Notes: a model not told the origin generated them from the sequence alone. DNA of 13,781 bases from Anaerolineales bacterium UBA3940 (GCA_002385675.1 DGDY01000174.1:1-13781); one strand, 5' to 3'. Counted from the first letter of the stretch, positions 6,970 through 13,781 are shown. Translations and numbers: made by a program.

Positions 6970-8900
6970 TCGCTCTCGCCTGCTTTATCTCCGGGCTCGC
7001 ATATTTCAGCCTTGGGCTCGCCGTTTACCTGGAGGCACGGCGCGGCGGCAAGCTGTCGTTTGAGAACCAGCTTCCGTGGCTGGCGGGCTTCGGCGTGACG
7101 CAGGGGATCGCCGAGTGGCTGGACATGTTCATGCTGATGCCGCTGGACCCCGACGTGTGGGGCGCGCTGGCGTCGGCGCACAGCGTGCTGCTGCCGCTCT
7201 CGGCGCTGATGCTGATGCGCTTCGGCGTGGTGCTGATCGTCAGCAAGGAGCGGGACCTGCCCCGATGGCTGGTGTTCGCGCCCGTCGCGCTGCTGGTACC
7301 GGCGAGCATCGCCGCTGCTTACGTGATTATCGTCGCGGTGACGAGTTCGACCGTTGCCACTGCGGCGGATGTGTGGTCGCGCTATTTGCTGTACACGCCC
7401 GCCGCTGTGCTGACGGCGATCGGGTTTTCGCGCGGCTGGCGCGACCTGAGCGAGGAGTTCGTCAGCCGGATGCAGACCGCGACGACGGGGGCGGCGGTGG
7501 CTTTTGGTGTTAACGCGTTCGTCTCCGGGCTGATCGTTCCGGCTGCGCCCTACGGCCCGGCGCGCTGGCTGAACTATACGACGGTGCTGGAGGTCACGGG
7601 GATGCCTGTGCACCTGTGGCGCACGGTGTCCGCCGTCGCGGTAACGGTGTTCGTCGTGCACGCGCTGGACCTCTTTGAAGAGCAGCGGCAGGCCCAGCTT
7701 AAGCAGCTTGAGCAGGAGCGGTACGAGGCGCAGCAGAGCGTGCTCCGCACGCAGACGCAGGCGCTGGAAGCCGCCGAAAAGTGGACCGATGCGCTGGTGA
7801 GCACCAGCCGCCGCATCGCAAACATGGACAACGTGGACCAGGTGCTGCTGCGCATCGTCGAGAGCAGCCGCGTGCTGCTCAACGCCGACGCCGCCGCGCT
7901 CGGCCTGTGGACGGCCAATGGCACCGAGCTTGAGATGAAGTGCCATGTTACCCAGCACGAGCAGCTCACACTGAACAACATGCCGCCGCGCTGCACGTTC
8001 ATCCAGCATGTGGTGAAGGCCTATGGCTCGACGCCGGTGCGCTATCCGCAGGAGGTCAGCGGTGTGGGCGCGGAGTGGTGCTGCCCGATGGCGAGCCGCG
8101 AGATCCTCGCGGCGGCGATTGTACCGCTCCAGCTTGACGACCAGCCCATCGGTGTGCTGTGGGCCGAGCGCCACAACGGTGATGGCTTCACACGGTCCGA
8201 CCTGATCGGGCTGTGCCGCCTGGCCGACCAGGCCGTGATCGCGCTGGAGCACGCGTCGATGGCGGCCCAGCTCCAGTCGCTGGCGGCGGTCGAGGAGCGC
8301 TCGCGTATCGCCCGCGAGATGCACGACGGGCTGGCGCAGATCCTCGGCTACCTCAACCTGGAGATGCAGACCATCGCTGCGCTGATCAAGCAGGGGCAGG
8401 CGGAAGTCGCGCTGGAGGAGATCCAGCAGGCCCGTGAGCAGATACAGGCAGCGCAGGCTGACGTGCGCGAGAACATTGTGAGCCTGCGCACCACGCTCAA
8501 CACCGACACGGACCTGATCTCCGGCCTGAAGGAGTATGTTGAGGAGTTCGGCGTGCAGTCGGGCATCCGCGCCTACTTCGACTGCAACGTCGAGGCGAAT
8601 GTGCAGCTTTCACCGATGGCGCAGGCGCAGCTTGTTCGCATCTTGCAGGAGGCGCTGGCGAACGTCCGCAAGCACTCGCAGGCGAAGAATGTCCGCGTGT
8701 GCATCGACGCTATTGGCGATCTGTTCAACCTGAGCGTGGTGGATGACGGCGTCGGCATCACCCGGAAGCCGGGGCGCGGACACTTTGGCCTGCAAACGAT
8801 GCGCGAGCGGGCGGAGAGCGTAGGCGGCGGCCTGACGATTACATCAAGCCCGGGGCAGGGCACTCAGGTTGAGGTGTGGCTGCCCCTCATGCAGGACTGA
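6966..8900 (+). CDS. Membrane sensor histidine kinase: 7-TM input, coiled coil, GAF, NarL-type transmitter
   Basis: The 644-residue kinase begins with about seven hydrophobic segments (residues 1-236), with no sizeable extracytoplasmic domain. A charged Q/E-rich coiled coil (about 237-272) and a GAF domain (about 275-435) follow. The HisKA_3 segment has EERSRIAREMHDGLAQ with phospho-acceptor H453, and the ATPase shows the N box around N566, DDGVGI at 593-598 and GLQTMRERA from G608. This is the NarX/DegS/LiaS class, which partners LuxR-type regulators. The GAF domain carries C326, C343, C372 and C373, with C417 further on, which is a possible Fe-S or redox site. ATG 6966 overlaps the chaperone's TGA, so it is coupled to the enzyme operon, and the matching regulator follows at 8915. 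The likely role is to sense redox state, electron acceptor or quinone and control this operon; the ligand is not known. Confidence 0.92.
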   Translation: MIALACFISGLAYFSLGLAVYLEARRGGKLSFENQLPWLAGFGVTQGIAEWLDMFMLMPLDPDVWGALASAHSVLLPLSALMLMRFGVVLIVSKERDLPRWLVFAPVALLVPASIAAAYVIIVAVTSSTVATAADVWSRYLLYTPAAVLTAIGFSRGWRDLSEEFVSRMQTATTGAAVAFGVNAFVSGLIVPAAPYGPARWLNYTTVLEVTGMPVHLWRTVSAVAVTVFVVHALDLFEEQRQAQLKQLEQERYEAQQSVLRTQTQALEAAEKWTDALVSTSRRIANMDNVDQVLLRIVESSRVLLNADAAALGLWTANGTELEMKCHVTQHEQLTLNNMPPRCTFIQHVVKAYGSTPVRYPQEVSGVGAEWCCPMASREILAAAIVPLQLDDQPIGVLWAERHNGDGFTRSDLIGLCRLADQAVIALEHASMAAQLQSLAAVEERSRIAREMHDGLAQILGYLNLEMQTIAALIKQGQAEVALEEIQQAREQIQAAQADVRENIVSLRTTLNTDTDLISGLKEYVEEFGVQSGIRAYFDCNVEANVQLSPMAQAQLVRILQEALANVRKHSQAKNVRVCIDAIGDLFNLSVVDDGVGITRKPGRGHFGLQTMRERAESVGGGLTITSSPGQGTQVEVWLPLMQD

Positions 8901-8914
8901 TACAGGGGGGACCC

Positions 8915-9598
8915 ATGAAAACGAAACCACTCAGCGTGCTCATTGCCGACGATCACCGTCTGTTCCGGCAGGGGATGATGAGCTTGATGAAGACGCGCCC
9001 GGACCTCGTGCGCGTGGTGGGTGAGGCGTCCTCCGGGCGGGAGGCTGTCAGCATGACGCGGGAGCTTCAGCCCGACATCGTGCTGATGGACATTTACATG
9101 CCGGATGGCACCGGGCTGGAGGCGCTGCGGGCCATCATGGAGAGTGGCGCTGACACCGCGGTCGTGATGCTGACTGCCTCCGAGCTTGACGAGCACCTGT
9201 ACGAAGCCGTGCAGCTTGGTGCGGCGGGCTACCTGCTCAAGAACCTGGACGCCGACGAGTTGTTCGACCTGATCTCCGGCGTGGCAGATGGCGAGGCAGC
9301 AATGACCCGCGCCATGGCGGCCCGGCTGCTCAAGAACGTGGCGAGCCACTCCAGCCGCCCCGCGCCGGTTGAGAGCCTCACCGAGCGCGAAATCGAGGTG
9401 CTCCAGCTTGTGGCGCAGGGCGCGAGCAACCCGGCCATTGCCGAGGAGCTGTGTATCACCATCAACACGGTGAAGACGCACCTCAAGAACATCCTTGAGA
9501 AGCTCCAGGTGGAGAACCGCACGCAGGCGGCGACCTACGCGCTCCAGAGCGGGCTGGTCGATAAGGGCGAGGATCAGGGCCGATTTATAGGGATGTAG
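8915..9598 (+). CDS. NarL/FixJ-family response regulator
   Basis: The 227-residue protein has a canonical receiver (D12-D13 acidic pair, phospho-acceptor D59 in VLMDIYMP, T87 and K109) and a C-terminal LuxR-type helix-turn-helix (LTEREIEVLQLVAQGASNPAIA from about residue 153, then INTVKTHLKNILEKL). ATG 8915 is preferred to the in-frame upstream ATG at 8876: it has AGGGGGG at 8904-8910, and the family's beta-1 strand starts at once, while the longer form would overlap the kinase gene and add 13 unrelated residues. It lies 14 bases after the kinase stop and is its evident partner. Its complete active site contrasts with the degenerate receiver fused to the catalytic subunit. Probable targets are the 501-716 region and other respiratory promoters. 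A short tail after the helix-turn-helix is not conserved. Confidence 0.95.
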   Translation: MKTKPLSVLIADDHRLFRQGMMSLMKTRPDLVRVVGEASSGREAVSMTRELQPDIVLMDIYMPDGTGLEALRAIMESGADTAVVMLTASELDEHLYEAVQLGAAGYLLKNLDADELFDLISGVADGEAAMTRAMAARLLKNVASHSSRPAPVESLTEREIEVLQLVAQGASNPAIAEELCITINTVKTHLKNILEKLQVENRTQAATYALQSGLVDKGEDQGRFIGM

Positions 9599-9646
9599 CC
9601 CTGCCCGCGCAGCTAAAGCCAACAAGGTGACGACGGAACGGTAACC

Positions 9647-10834
9647 GTGGACATCATCGAGAAACTCGCAGCCATTGTCGGCTCCGACATCCAGTTTACA
9701 CCGGGCAAGTGCCTGCACAGCGCGGATCGCACCTCGACGTGCGACAACTGCGTGGCGCACTGCCCGACCGGCGCGATCACCGGGCCGCCGATCAACCACA
9801 ACACGGATCGCTGTGTAAAGTGTGGGCTGTGCCTGCACACCTGCCCGACCGGCGCTTTCAACGGCGACGATAGCCGGGCGAACCTGCTGGCGCATGTGGC
9901 GGCGCTCGCCGGGCGCGGTGAGGCCCGCACGCTGGAGTTCGTCTGCAAGTACCACCCCGCTGCCGAGGAGGGGCCTGCGGACGCGAGCGGCGTGCTGCGC
10001 CTGCCGGGCTGCCTGGGTGCGCTGAGCCCGTCGGCGTTTGTCGCGATGGCGGCGCTCGGCGTGGAGACCGTCAGCCTGCGCCTTGACCGCTGCCAGAACT
10101 GCCCGCTGGGCCATGCGGTGGTGGGCATCGAGCGGGCCGTTGGCCAGGCCCGGCGGCTGCTTGACGCGCTCGACGCGCCGGGGAGCGTGCAGGTCATCAC
10201 GGGTGAGGAGAGCAGCAGCGGTTGGGGGACGCGGCGCGTCATCGACACCAGCGGGCGGCCTGTGTTCTCTCGGCGTGGCCTGTTCGCCGGGCAGGAGGAT
10301 GAGTCTCCGCTCGCCACCGGGCACGCGCTCGCCGCCGACGAGAGCGCGGAGCGGCTCGGCATGCCGCGCGAGCGTCTGCGCCTGCTGCTCGCCATGGAGC
10401 GGCTCCCGGGCGAGATGGCTGAGGTCCCCGCCGGGCTGGGCTTCGCGCGCGTCGAGGCGAGCGCCGATTGTACAGCCTGCGGTATGTGCGCGCGCATCTG
10501 CCCGACCGGTGCACTACGTATGCTGGAGGGCGACGGCGGCGCGTACTACCTCGTTCTGCGGGCGGGGGCGTGCGTGGACTGCGGGCTGTGCCTGACGTAC
10601 TGCGAGCCGGGCGCGCTGCATGCCGGGAGCACTCCGACGCTGGCCGACCTGCTGTGCGCGCAGCCCGTCGTGCTGGCGATCGGCAGCCTGCGTAAGTGCA
10701 AGAAGTGTGGCGCGCGCTTCGCCGGGACGGAGGAGCAAAAGCTGTGCCCCGTGTGCGAGTTCCGCCGGCGCAACCCGTTCGGGTTCCGTCTGCCGGCAGG
10801 CAGCCGGGGGCAGGCCCGGCAAACCGAAGCGTAA
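9647..10834 (+). CDS. Polyferredoxin-like protein with four Fe-S motifs, central cysteine domain and C-terminal zinc ribbon
   Basis: The 395-residue protein has an N-terminal diferredoxin part (C32-x2-C35-x3-C39-P, with C22 as a possible fourth ligand, and C56, C59, C62, C66). A central domain of about 200 residues carries FVCKYHP, LPGCLGALSP and DRCQNCPLGH. A second diferredoxin follows (C275, C278, C281, C285 and C309, C312, C315, C319), then a rubredoxin-like zinc ribbon (C351, C354, C367, C370). The central domain loosely recalls hydrogenase delta-subunit (MvhD/FlpD-like) proteins in placing cysteines after beta strands, but I cannot confirm that. With no anchor in the cluster, it is a good candidate for the soluble electron partner of the Fe-S subunit. 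The GTG start at 9647 has only a weak GGAA 8 bases upstream. The 48-base gap before it shows no terminator. Confidence 0.82.
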   Translation: MDIIEKLAAIVGSDIQFTPGKCLHSADRTSTCDNCVAHCPTGAITGPPINHNTDRCVKCGLCLHTCPTGAFNGDDSRANLLAHVAALAGRGEARTLEFVCKYHPAAEEGPADASGVLRLPGCLGALSPSAFVAMAALGVETVSLRLDRCQNCPLGHAVVGIERAVGQARRLLDALDAPGSVQVITGEESSSGWGTRRVIDTSGRPVFSRRGLFAGQEDESPLATGHALAADESAERLGMPRERLRLLLAMERLPGEMAEVPAGLGFARVEASADCTACGMCARICPTGALRMLEGDGGAYYLVLRAGACVDCGLCLTYCEPGALHAGSTPTLADLLCAQPVVLAIGSLRKCKKCGARFAGTEEQKLCPVCEFRRRNPFGFRLPAGSRGQARQTEA

Positions 10835-10864
10835 ATCAGACTCCGAGCTTCACGACCTACCGCG

Positions 10865-10960
10865 CAAGCCAGGGTCGGGAAGCCGGTTCCCCTCGATGGG
10901 GAAGAGGGTTGCCAGCGGAAACGCGGCAGCCTCCCGACGCCCGCCAGCCGCGGGCCGACT
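10865..10960 (+). promoter_or_regulatory. Highly structured leader RNA before the FmdE gene, candidate riboswitch
   Basis: The 144-base gap (10835-10978) folds by eye into a closing stem GUCGGGA (10874-10880) with UCCCGAC (10932-10938). Inside it are a 6-bp hairpin UUCCCC/GGGGAA (10887-10892 with 10898-10903) and a longer hairpin (about 10906-10931) capped by GCG-GAAA-CGC, a GNRA tetraloop. A separate hairpin, GCCCGC/GCGGGC (10939-10944 with 10950-10955), sits just before the ribosome binding site GGAG at 10967-10970. GUCGG (10874-10878) can pair with CCGAC at 10934-10938 or at 10955-10959, so two exclusive folds are possible. The downstream gene is Mo-related, so a molybdenum-cofactor riboswitch is a fair hypothesis. 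I could not match a consensus. Confidence 0.45.
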
Positions 10961-10978
10961 TGGAAAGGAGACACCATC

Positions 10979-11611
10979 ATGACCCACCACAACCTGCAAC
11001 AACTGCTTGAGAAATCCGCCGAGACGCACCGCCACCTGTGCCCGCGTCAGGTTCTCGGCGTGCGGATGGGGCTGCTGGCCGGGGAACTGCTCGGCCTCGA
11101 GGTGCCGCGGCGCGACAAGCGCATGTTTGTGTTTATGGAGACGGACGGCTGTGGACTGTCCGGCGTGCAGGCGGCGACAGGCTGTACGCCCAACCGGCGC
11201 ACGCTGCGCGTGATGGATTACGGCAAGATGGCCGCGACGTTCGTCGATACCGAGACGATGCGGGCGGTCCGTATTGCGCCGAGCGCCGGGTGCCGCGCCC
11301 GTTCCGCCGACTACGCGCCCGACGCGCCGAGCCGCTGGCACTGCCAGCTTGAGGCGTACCAGATCATGCCCGACGACCTGCTGTTCGACGTGCAGGAGGT
11401 CGAGTTGACCGTGTCGATGGCGGCGATCATCAGCCGTCCGGGTCGGCGGGTGACGTGCGCCTGCTGCGGCGAGGAGATCATCAACGAGCGGGAAGTCGTC
11501 CGCAACGGCGATGTGCTGTGCCGCTGCTGTGCGGGCGACTCGTATTACATCACCCCCGGCACGGCGCACGTGCCGAGCGGGCAGCCGTCGGTGGCGCTGC
11601 CGGTTAAGTAG
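10979..11611 (+). CDS. FmdE-family protein with C-terminal zinc ribbon
   Basis: The 210-residue protein resembles FmdE, named from molybdenum formylmethanofuran dehydrogenase operons and found next to many Mo/W enzymes; its biochemical role is unsettled (metal or cofactor handling is usually proposed). The N-terminal region has HRHLCPRQVLGVRMG at residues 17-31, matching the family's GHxCPG-x-x-x-G pattern with the first G replaced by R18 and the G after P replaced by R23. ETDGCGLSGVQAATGC and the DYGKMAATF strand match the rest of the domain. The C-terminal ribbon has C160, C162, C163, C181, C183 and C184. GGAAAGGAG ending at 10970 is a strong ribosome binding site 8 bases before ATG 10979. 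It is the last gene before a hairpin and appears to close the cluster. The structured leader suggests separate control of its translation. Confidence 0.85.
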   Translation: MTHHNLQQLLEKSAETHRHLCPRQVLGVRMGLLAGELLGLEVPRRDKRMFVFMETDGCGLSGVQAATGCTPNRRTLRVMDYGKMAATFVDTETMRAVRIAPSAGCRARSADYAPDAPSRWHCQLEAYQIMPDDLLFDVQEVELTVSMAAIISRPGRRVTCACCGEEIINEREVVRNGDVLCRCCAGDSYYITPGTAHVPSGQPSVALPVK

Positions 11612-11668
11612 GGCAGCAGCTTACTCAGCCGAGAAGCGGACGCAGCCGCGTGATCGACGATAAGCAAG

Positions 11669-11702
11669 CGGGCCGGGGTGATTTCCTCTGCCGCCCGGCC
11701 CG
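11669..11702 (+). terminator. GC-rich hairpin ending the molybdoenzyme cluster
   Basis: CGGGCCGGG (11669-11677) pairs perfectly with CCCGGCCCG (11694-11702) around a 16-base loop, 58 bases after the FmdE stop codon. There is no T-run behind it, as with the hairpin at 518-545. A new promoter begins just downstream, so it marks the boundary between the cluster and the hydrolase gene. Confidence 0.5.
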
Positions 11703-11718
11703 GTGGCCCATTTGCCTA

Positions 11719-11746
11719 TTGACCGCCCCGTGTTTCTCACTACACT
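11719..11746 (+). promoter_or_regulatory. Sigma-70-type promoter for the hydrolase gene
   Basis: TTGACC (11719-11724) and TACACT (11741-11746) are separated by 16 bases and match the housekeeping consensus at 5 of 6 and 4 of 6 positions. They lie directly behind the hairpin and about 160 bases before the hydrolase start. The leader from about 11753 to 11906 shows no clear gene or fold. Confidence 0.5.
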
Positions 11747-11906
11747 GTGATTATCCGCACTAGCCCGCCCTCTACCTCTGCCTCTCGGGTACAGCATCCC
11801 CCTCTTTTGCGTTCGCAGGCAGGTGTGGCCCGCCTTTAGGCATGGTGACCCGCAGTGACTCGCAGGCGCGAGACCGGAGCGCTGCCCTCTAGCAACGGGA
11901 GGCACA

Positions 11907-12950
11907 ATGAAGGTGCAGGTCGAGAACTCTGGCCCGGCGGCAGCCCGGCGGCGCCGCCCTGTGCTGCGCCGGGTCGGGCGCGGGCTGGCCGTGCTGATCG
12001 TCATTGTCGTGGTGCTGGCCGCCGCCGGAGCGGTGTACCAGGCCCTCGGAGCGCGTGCAGACGCCCGGAACTACCCGCCCCCCGGCGAGCTTGTCAGCGT
12101 AGGCTCTCACCGGCTGCATCTGCACTGCATGGGCGAGGGCAGCCCAACGGTGATCCTCGAAGCCCTCGCAGGGGGCACGTCGATCAACTGGGCACGGGTG
12201 CAGCCCGAGGTCGCCCGGGAGACGCGCGTCTGCGCGTACGACCGGGCCGGGCGAGGCTGGAGCGACCCCGGCGTGCCGCCTGCCGACCTGTGGGGCACGG
12301 CTGACAACCTGCACTCGCTTCTCCACAACGCCGGTGTCGAGGGGCCGTATGTGATGGTGGGGCACTCGATAGGCGGCGTGTACGTGCGTGCCTTTACCGA
12401 CCGCTACCCCGACGAGGTCGCCGGGCTTGTCCTCCTGGACTCAGCCCACCCGGAGCAGTACATCCGCTATCCGGAGTATCTGCAGCAGACCCGGTCGTAC
12501 GCCCGCCTGTCCGCAATCTTCCCGCCGCTGGCCCGGATCGGGGTGTTCCGGCTGTACTTTGCCCTCGGCGGCGAGATCGACTTTCAGGGCCTGCCCGACC
12601 GGCAGCACGCGGAAATGGCGGCGCTGTGGTCGTCCCCGGCCTATTTTCGCAGCCAGCGTGCCGAAGGCCTCCTCTCCTCGACCATCTATGAGCAGGCGAG
12701 GGCGCTGCCCGCGCTCGGGGGCCTGCCGCTTGTCGTGATCAGCGCGGGGGTGAACCCGCCGTCGTGGGCGGCGCTCCAGGCCGATCTGGCGACGCTGTCA
12801 AGCAGCAGCGAGCACATCATCATCGAAGACGCGACGCACGCCTCGCTCACGTTCGATGAGGCGCACGCCGGTGAGGTGAGCCGGATCATCGTGCAGATGG
12901 TCGAAACCCTGCAAGCGGACGACACGCAGCCCGGTGCTGGCGAGGGCTGA
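11907..12950 (+). CDS. Membrane-tethered alpha/beta hydrolase
   Basis: The 347-residue protein starts with a basic segment (ARRRRPVLRRVGRG) and one hydrophobic helix at about residues 28-46, which should anchor the catalytic domain outside the membrane or act as an uncleaved signal. The alpha/beta hydrolase core shows the nucleophile elbow GHSIGG with S154, a strand ending LVLLDSAHPEQ with D178 as a possible acid, and DATHASL with H311 as the catalytic base. CAYDRAGRGWSD matches the usual region before the elbow. GGGAGG at 11897-11902 lies 4 bases before ATG 11907. The substrate is not predictable; esterase or lipase-like activity on a small ester is typical. A promoter of its own and the hairpin upstream suggest it is not part of the molybdoenzyme system. 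Confidence 0.9.
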   Translation: MKVQVENSGPAAARRRRPVLRRVGRGLAVLIVIVVVLAAAGAVYQALGARADARNYPPPGELVSVGSHRLHLHCMGEGSPTVILEALAGGTSINWARVQPEVARETRVCAYDRAGRGWSDPGVPPADLWGTADNLHSLLHNAGVEGPYVMVGHSIGGVYVRAFTDRYPDEVAGLVLLDSAHPEQYIRYPEYLQQTRSYARLSAIFPPLARIGVFRLYFALGGEIDFQGLPDRQHAEMAALWSSPAYFRSQRAEGLLSSTIYEQARALPALGGLPLVVISAGVNPPSWAALQADLATLSSSSEHIIIEDATHASLTFDEAHAGEVSRIIVQMVETLQADDTQPGAGEG

Positions 12951-13040
12951 GTGTGCGCTGCTCGCCACGGACGCCTGCGTAGGTTACAGATGGCTCCAGA
13001 ACTACTGATTATTGGGGGGTGCCGGGGGCGCTGCGTCTGC

Positions 13041-13046
13041 TACAAT
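13041..13046 (+). promoter_or_regulatory. Possible -10 box before the Yip1-family gene
   Basis: TACAAT matches the -10 consensus at 5 of 6 positions, 56 bases before ATG 13102. No good -35 lies 16-18 bases upstream. The 151-base gap between the hydrolase stop and this gene holds nothing else I can name. Confidence 0.3.
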
Positions 13047-13101
13047 TTGTACCGAACCCAATCGACCTTCAGCGACCTTACCTTCAGAAAGTGCAGTGCG
13101 T

Positions 13102-13781
13102 ATGGCGACAGACACGTTTGACACCTCCAGCCCAGCCGGGCCTGCCGCCCGTTTGACGCCTCTCGACGCCCTTGTCGGCGTTCTCGTCCGTCCTCGCCAC
13201 ACCTTCGAGCGCATGCGCGATGCTGCTCACGGCTACTGGTGGGTCGTGTTCGTGCTGGCGCTCGTCGTGCTGATCATCAGCACCGTGGCGACCGTCCCGA
13301 TTGAGGTCGAGGTGCAGCAGGCGGCCTTCGAGGCCCAGATAGAGCAGTTCGAAGACCTGCCGCCGGAGCAGCTTGCCCAGATCGAGCAGACCCAGCGCAT
13401 TTTCTCCTCAACCGTCGTGTTAAGCGTGATCAACACGGCGACCGGCATCGTCGGGCTGCTGTTCCGCTATGTGCTGCGGGCCGGTCTGCTGTTCCTGCTG
13501 GGTTTGGCGCTCGGCGGGCAGGCCAGCTTCAAGCAGGTCTGGCGGATGGCGGTCTGGACGACGCTACCGCTTGTCATCGGTAGCCTGGTATCGGCAATTG
13601 CCGTCATCGCAACGGGCAACCTGCCCGCTGCCGGGCTGACGACCATCTTCTCGGATGCCGAACTGGCGTCCGTCTCGCCGGTCCTCATCGCGCTCCTGAG
13701 CCGCATCGACCTGTACACGCTGTGGAGCCTGGCGCTGATCGCCGTGGGGATGGTTGCGACCGCCCGCCTGAGCCTCGGCAA
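13102..13781 (+). CDS. Yip1-family integral membrane protein (3' partial)
   Basis: The frame is open from ATG 13102 to the window end without a stop, giving 226 residues and a cut C-terminus. It begins with a soluble stretch, then LVGVLVRPRHTFERMRDAAHGYWWVVFVLAL, the arrangement that opens bacterial Yip1 proteins (a P-x-x-x-F-x-x-M/I motif just before the first helix). A first membrane helix lies around residues 45-66, then a charged Q/E-rich loop (about 68-98), then about four more helices (VVLSVINTATGIVGLL, AGLLFLLGLALGG, VWTTLPLVIGSLVSAIAVI and SLALIAVGMVATA). The loop is probably on the outer face. No good ribosome binding site is visible, so the start is less certain. Bacterial Yip1 proteins have no settled function, and nothing links this gene to the cluster upstream. 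Confidence 0.8.
   Translation, partial: MATDTFDTSSPAGPAARLTPLDALVGVLVRPRHTFERMRDAAHGYWWVVFVLALVVLIISTVATVPIEVEVQQAAFEAQIEQFEDLPPEQLAQIEQTQRIFSSTVVLSVINTATGIVGLLFRYVLRAGLLFLLGLALGGQASFKQVWRMAVWTTLPLVIGSLVSAIAVIATGNLPAAGLTTIFSDAELASVSPVLIALLSRIDLYTLWSLALIAVGMVATARLSLG

Noticed and set aside
6945..8324. Antisense open frame opposite the kinase gene
   Set aside because: It lies opposite a kinase with clear membrane, GAF and H-box features, and its translation is His/Arg-rich without domains.
8876..8914. Upstream ATG at 8876 as the response regulator start
   Set aside because: It lies inside the kinase gene, has no ribosome binding site and adds residues absent from the receiver fold; ATG 8915 has a strong site.
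8864..10324. Antisense open frame opposite the response regulator and polyferredoxin
   Set aside because: Both sense-strand genes show unambiguous family motifs; the antisense product has none.
10835..10978. Cobalamin riboswitch
   Set aside because: The start GGGAAGCCGGT recalls its core, but no convincing B12 box or later conserved core segments follow, and the downstream gene is not B12-related.
13060..13090. Short direct repeat (CGACCTT and CCTTCAG units) before the Yip1-family gene
   Set aside because: The units are only 7 bases and irregularly spaced; chance is a sufficient explanation.
1..13781. CRISPR arrays, tRNA or rRNA genes, insertion sequences, selenocysteine codons
   Set aside because: None was found: no spaced direct repeats, no cloverleaf-like or rRNA sequence, no transposase, and no in-frame TGA in the catalytic gene.

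Overview
The window is about 13.8 kb of high-GC bacterial DNA in which every gene I can support lies on the + strand. No ribosomal or other taxonomic marker is present. The style of the proteins (a GAF-type NarL-family sensor kinase, a Yip1-family membrane protein, a membrane-tethered alpha/beta hydrolase, DMSO-reductase-type genes) suggests a Chloroflexota-like bacterium, but that is a low-confidence inference. Bases 1-39 are not genomic: they match a Nextera (Tn5 mosaic-end) sequencing adapter with a few errors, so the left end is the end of a sequenced fragment.

Region 1 (40-500) is the C-terminal part of a DmsC-type membrane anchor subunit, closed by a strong GC-rich hairpin. Region 2 (501-716) is an intergenic control region with two interleaved 7-base inverted repeats. 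Region 3 (717-11611) is one long cluster with tight or overlapping junctions over most of its length: TorD-type chaperone, radical SAM protein, molybdopterin oxidoreductase catalytic subunit with an N-terminal degenerate receiver-like domain, DmsB-type four-cluster Fe-S subunit, second TorD-type chaperone, 7-TM/GAF histidine kinase, NarL/FixJ response regulator, polyferredoxin with a zinc ribbon, and an FmdE-type protein behind a highly structured 144-base leader. Region 4 (11612-13781) looks unrelated: a tethered alpha/beta hydrolase with its own promoter, then a Yip1-family membrane protein that runs off the right end.

My reading of region 3 is a cytoplasmic, DMSO-reductase-family molybdenum (or tungsten) redox enzyme. 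It has its own folding and cofactor-loading proteins (two TorD, FmdE), a possible modifying enzyme (radical SAM), an electron carrier (polyferredoxin) and its own two-component control. The catalytic subunit and the Fe-S subunit show no Tat signal, and no membrane anchor is encoded within the cluster. The substrate cannot be read from the sequence. The most unusual features are the pseudo-receiver fused to the catalytic subunit, a non-serine residue at the expected metal-ligand position, a four-cysteine GAF sensor domain, and the three-way-junction-like RNA leader before the FmdE gene.
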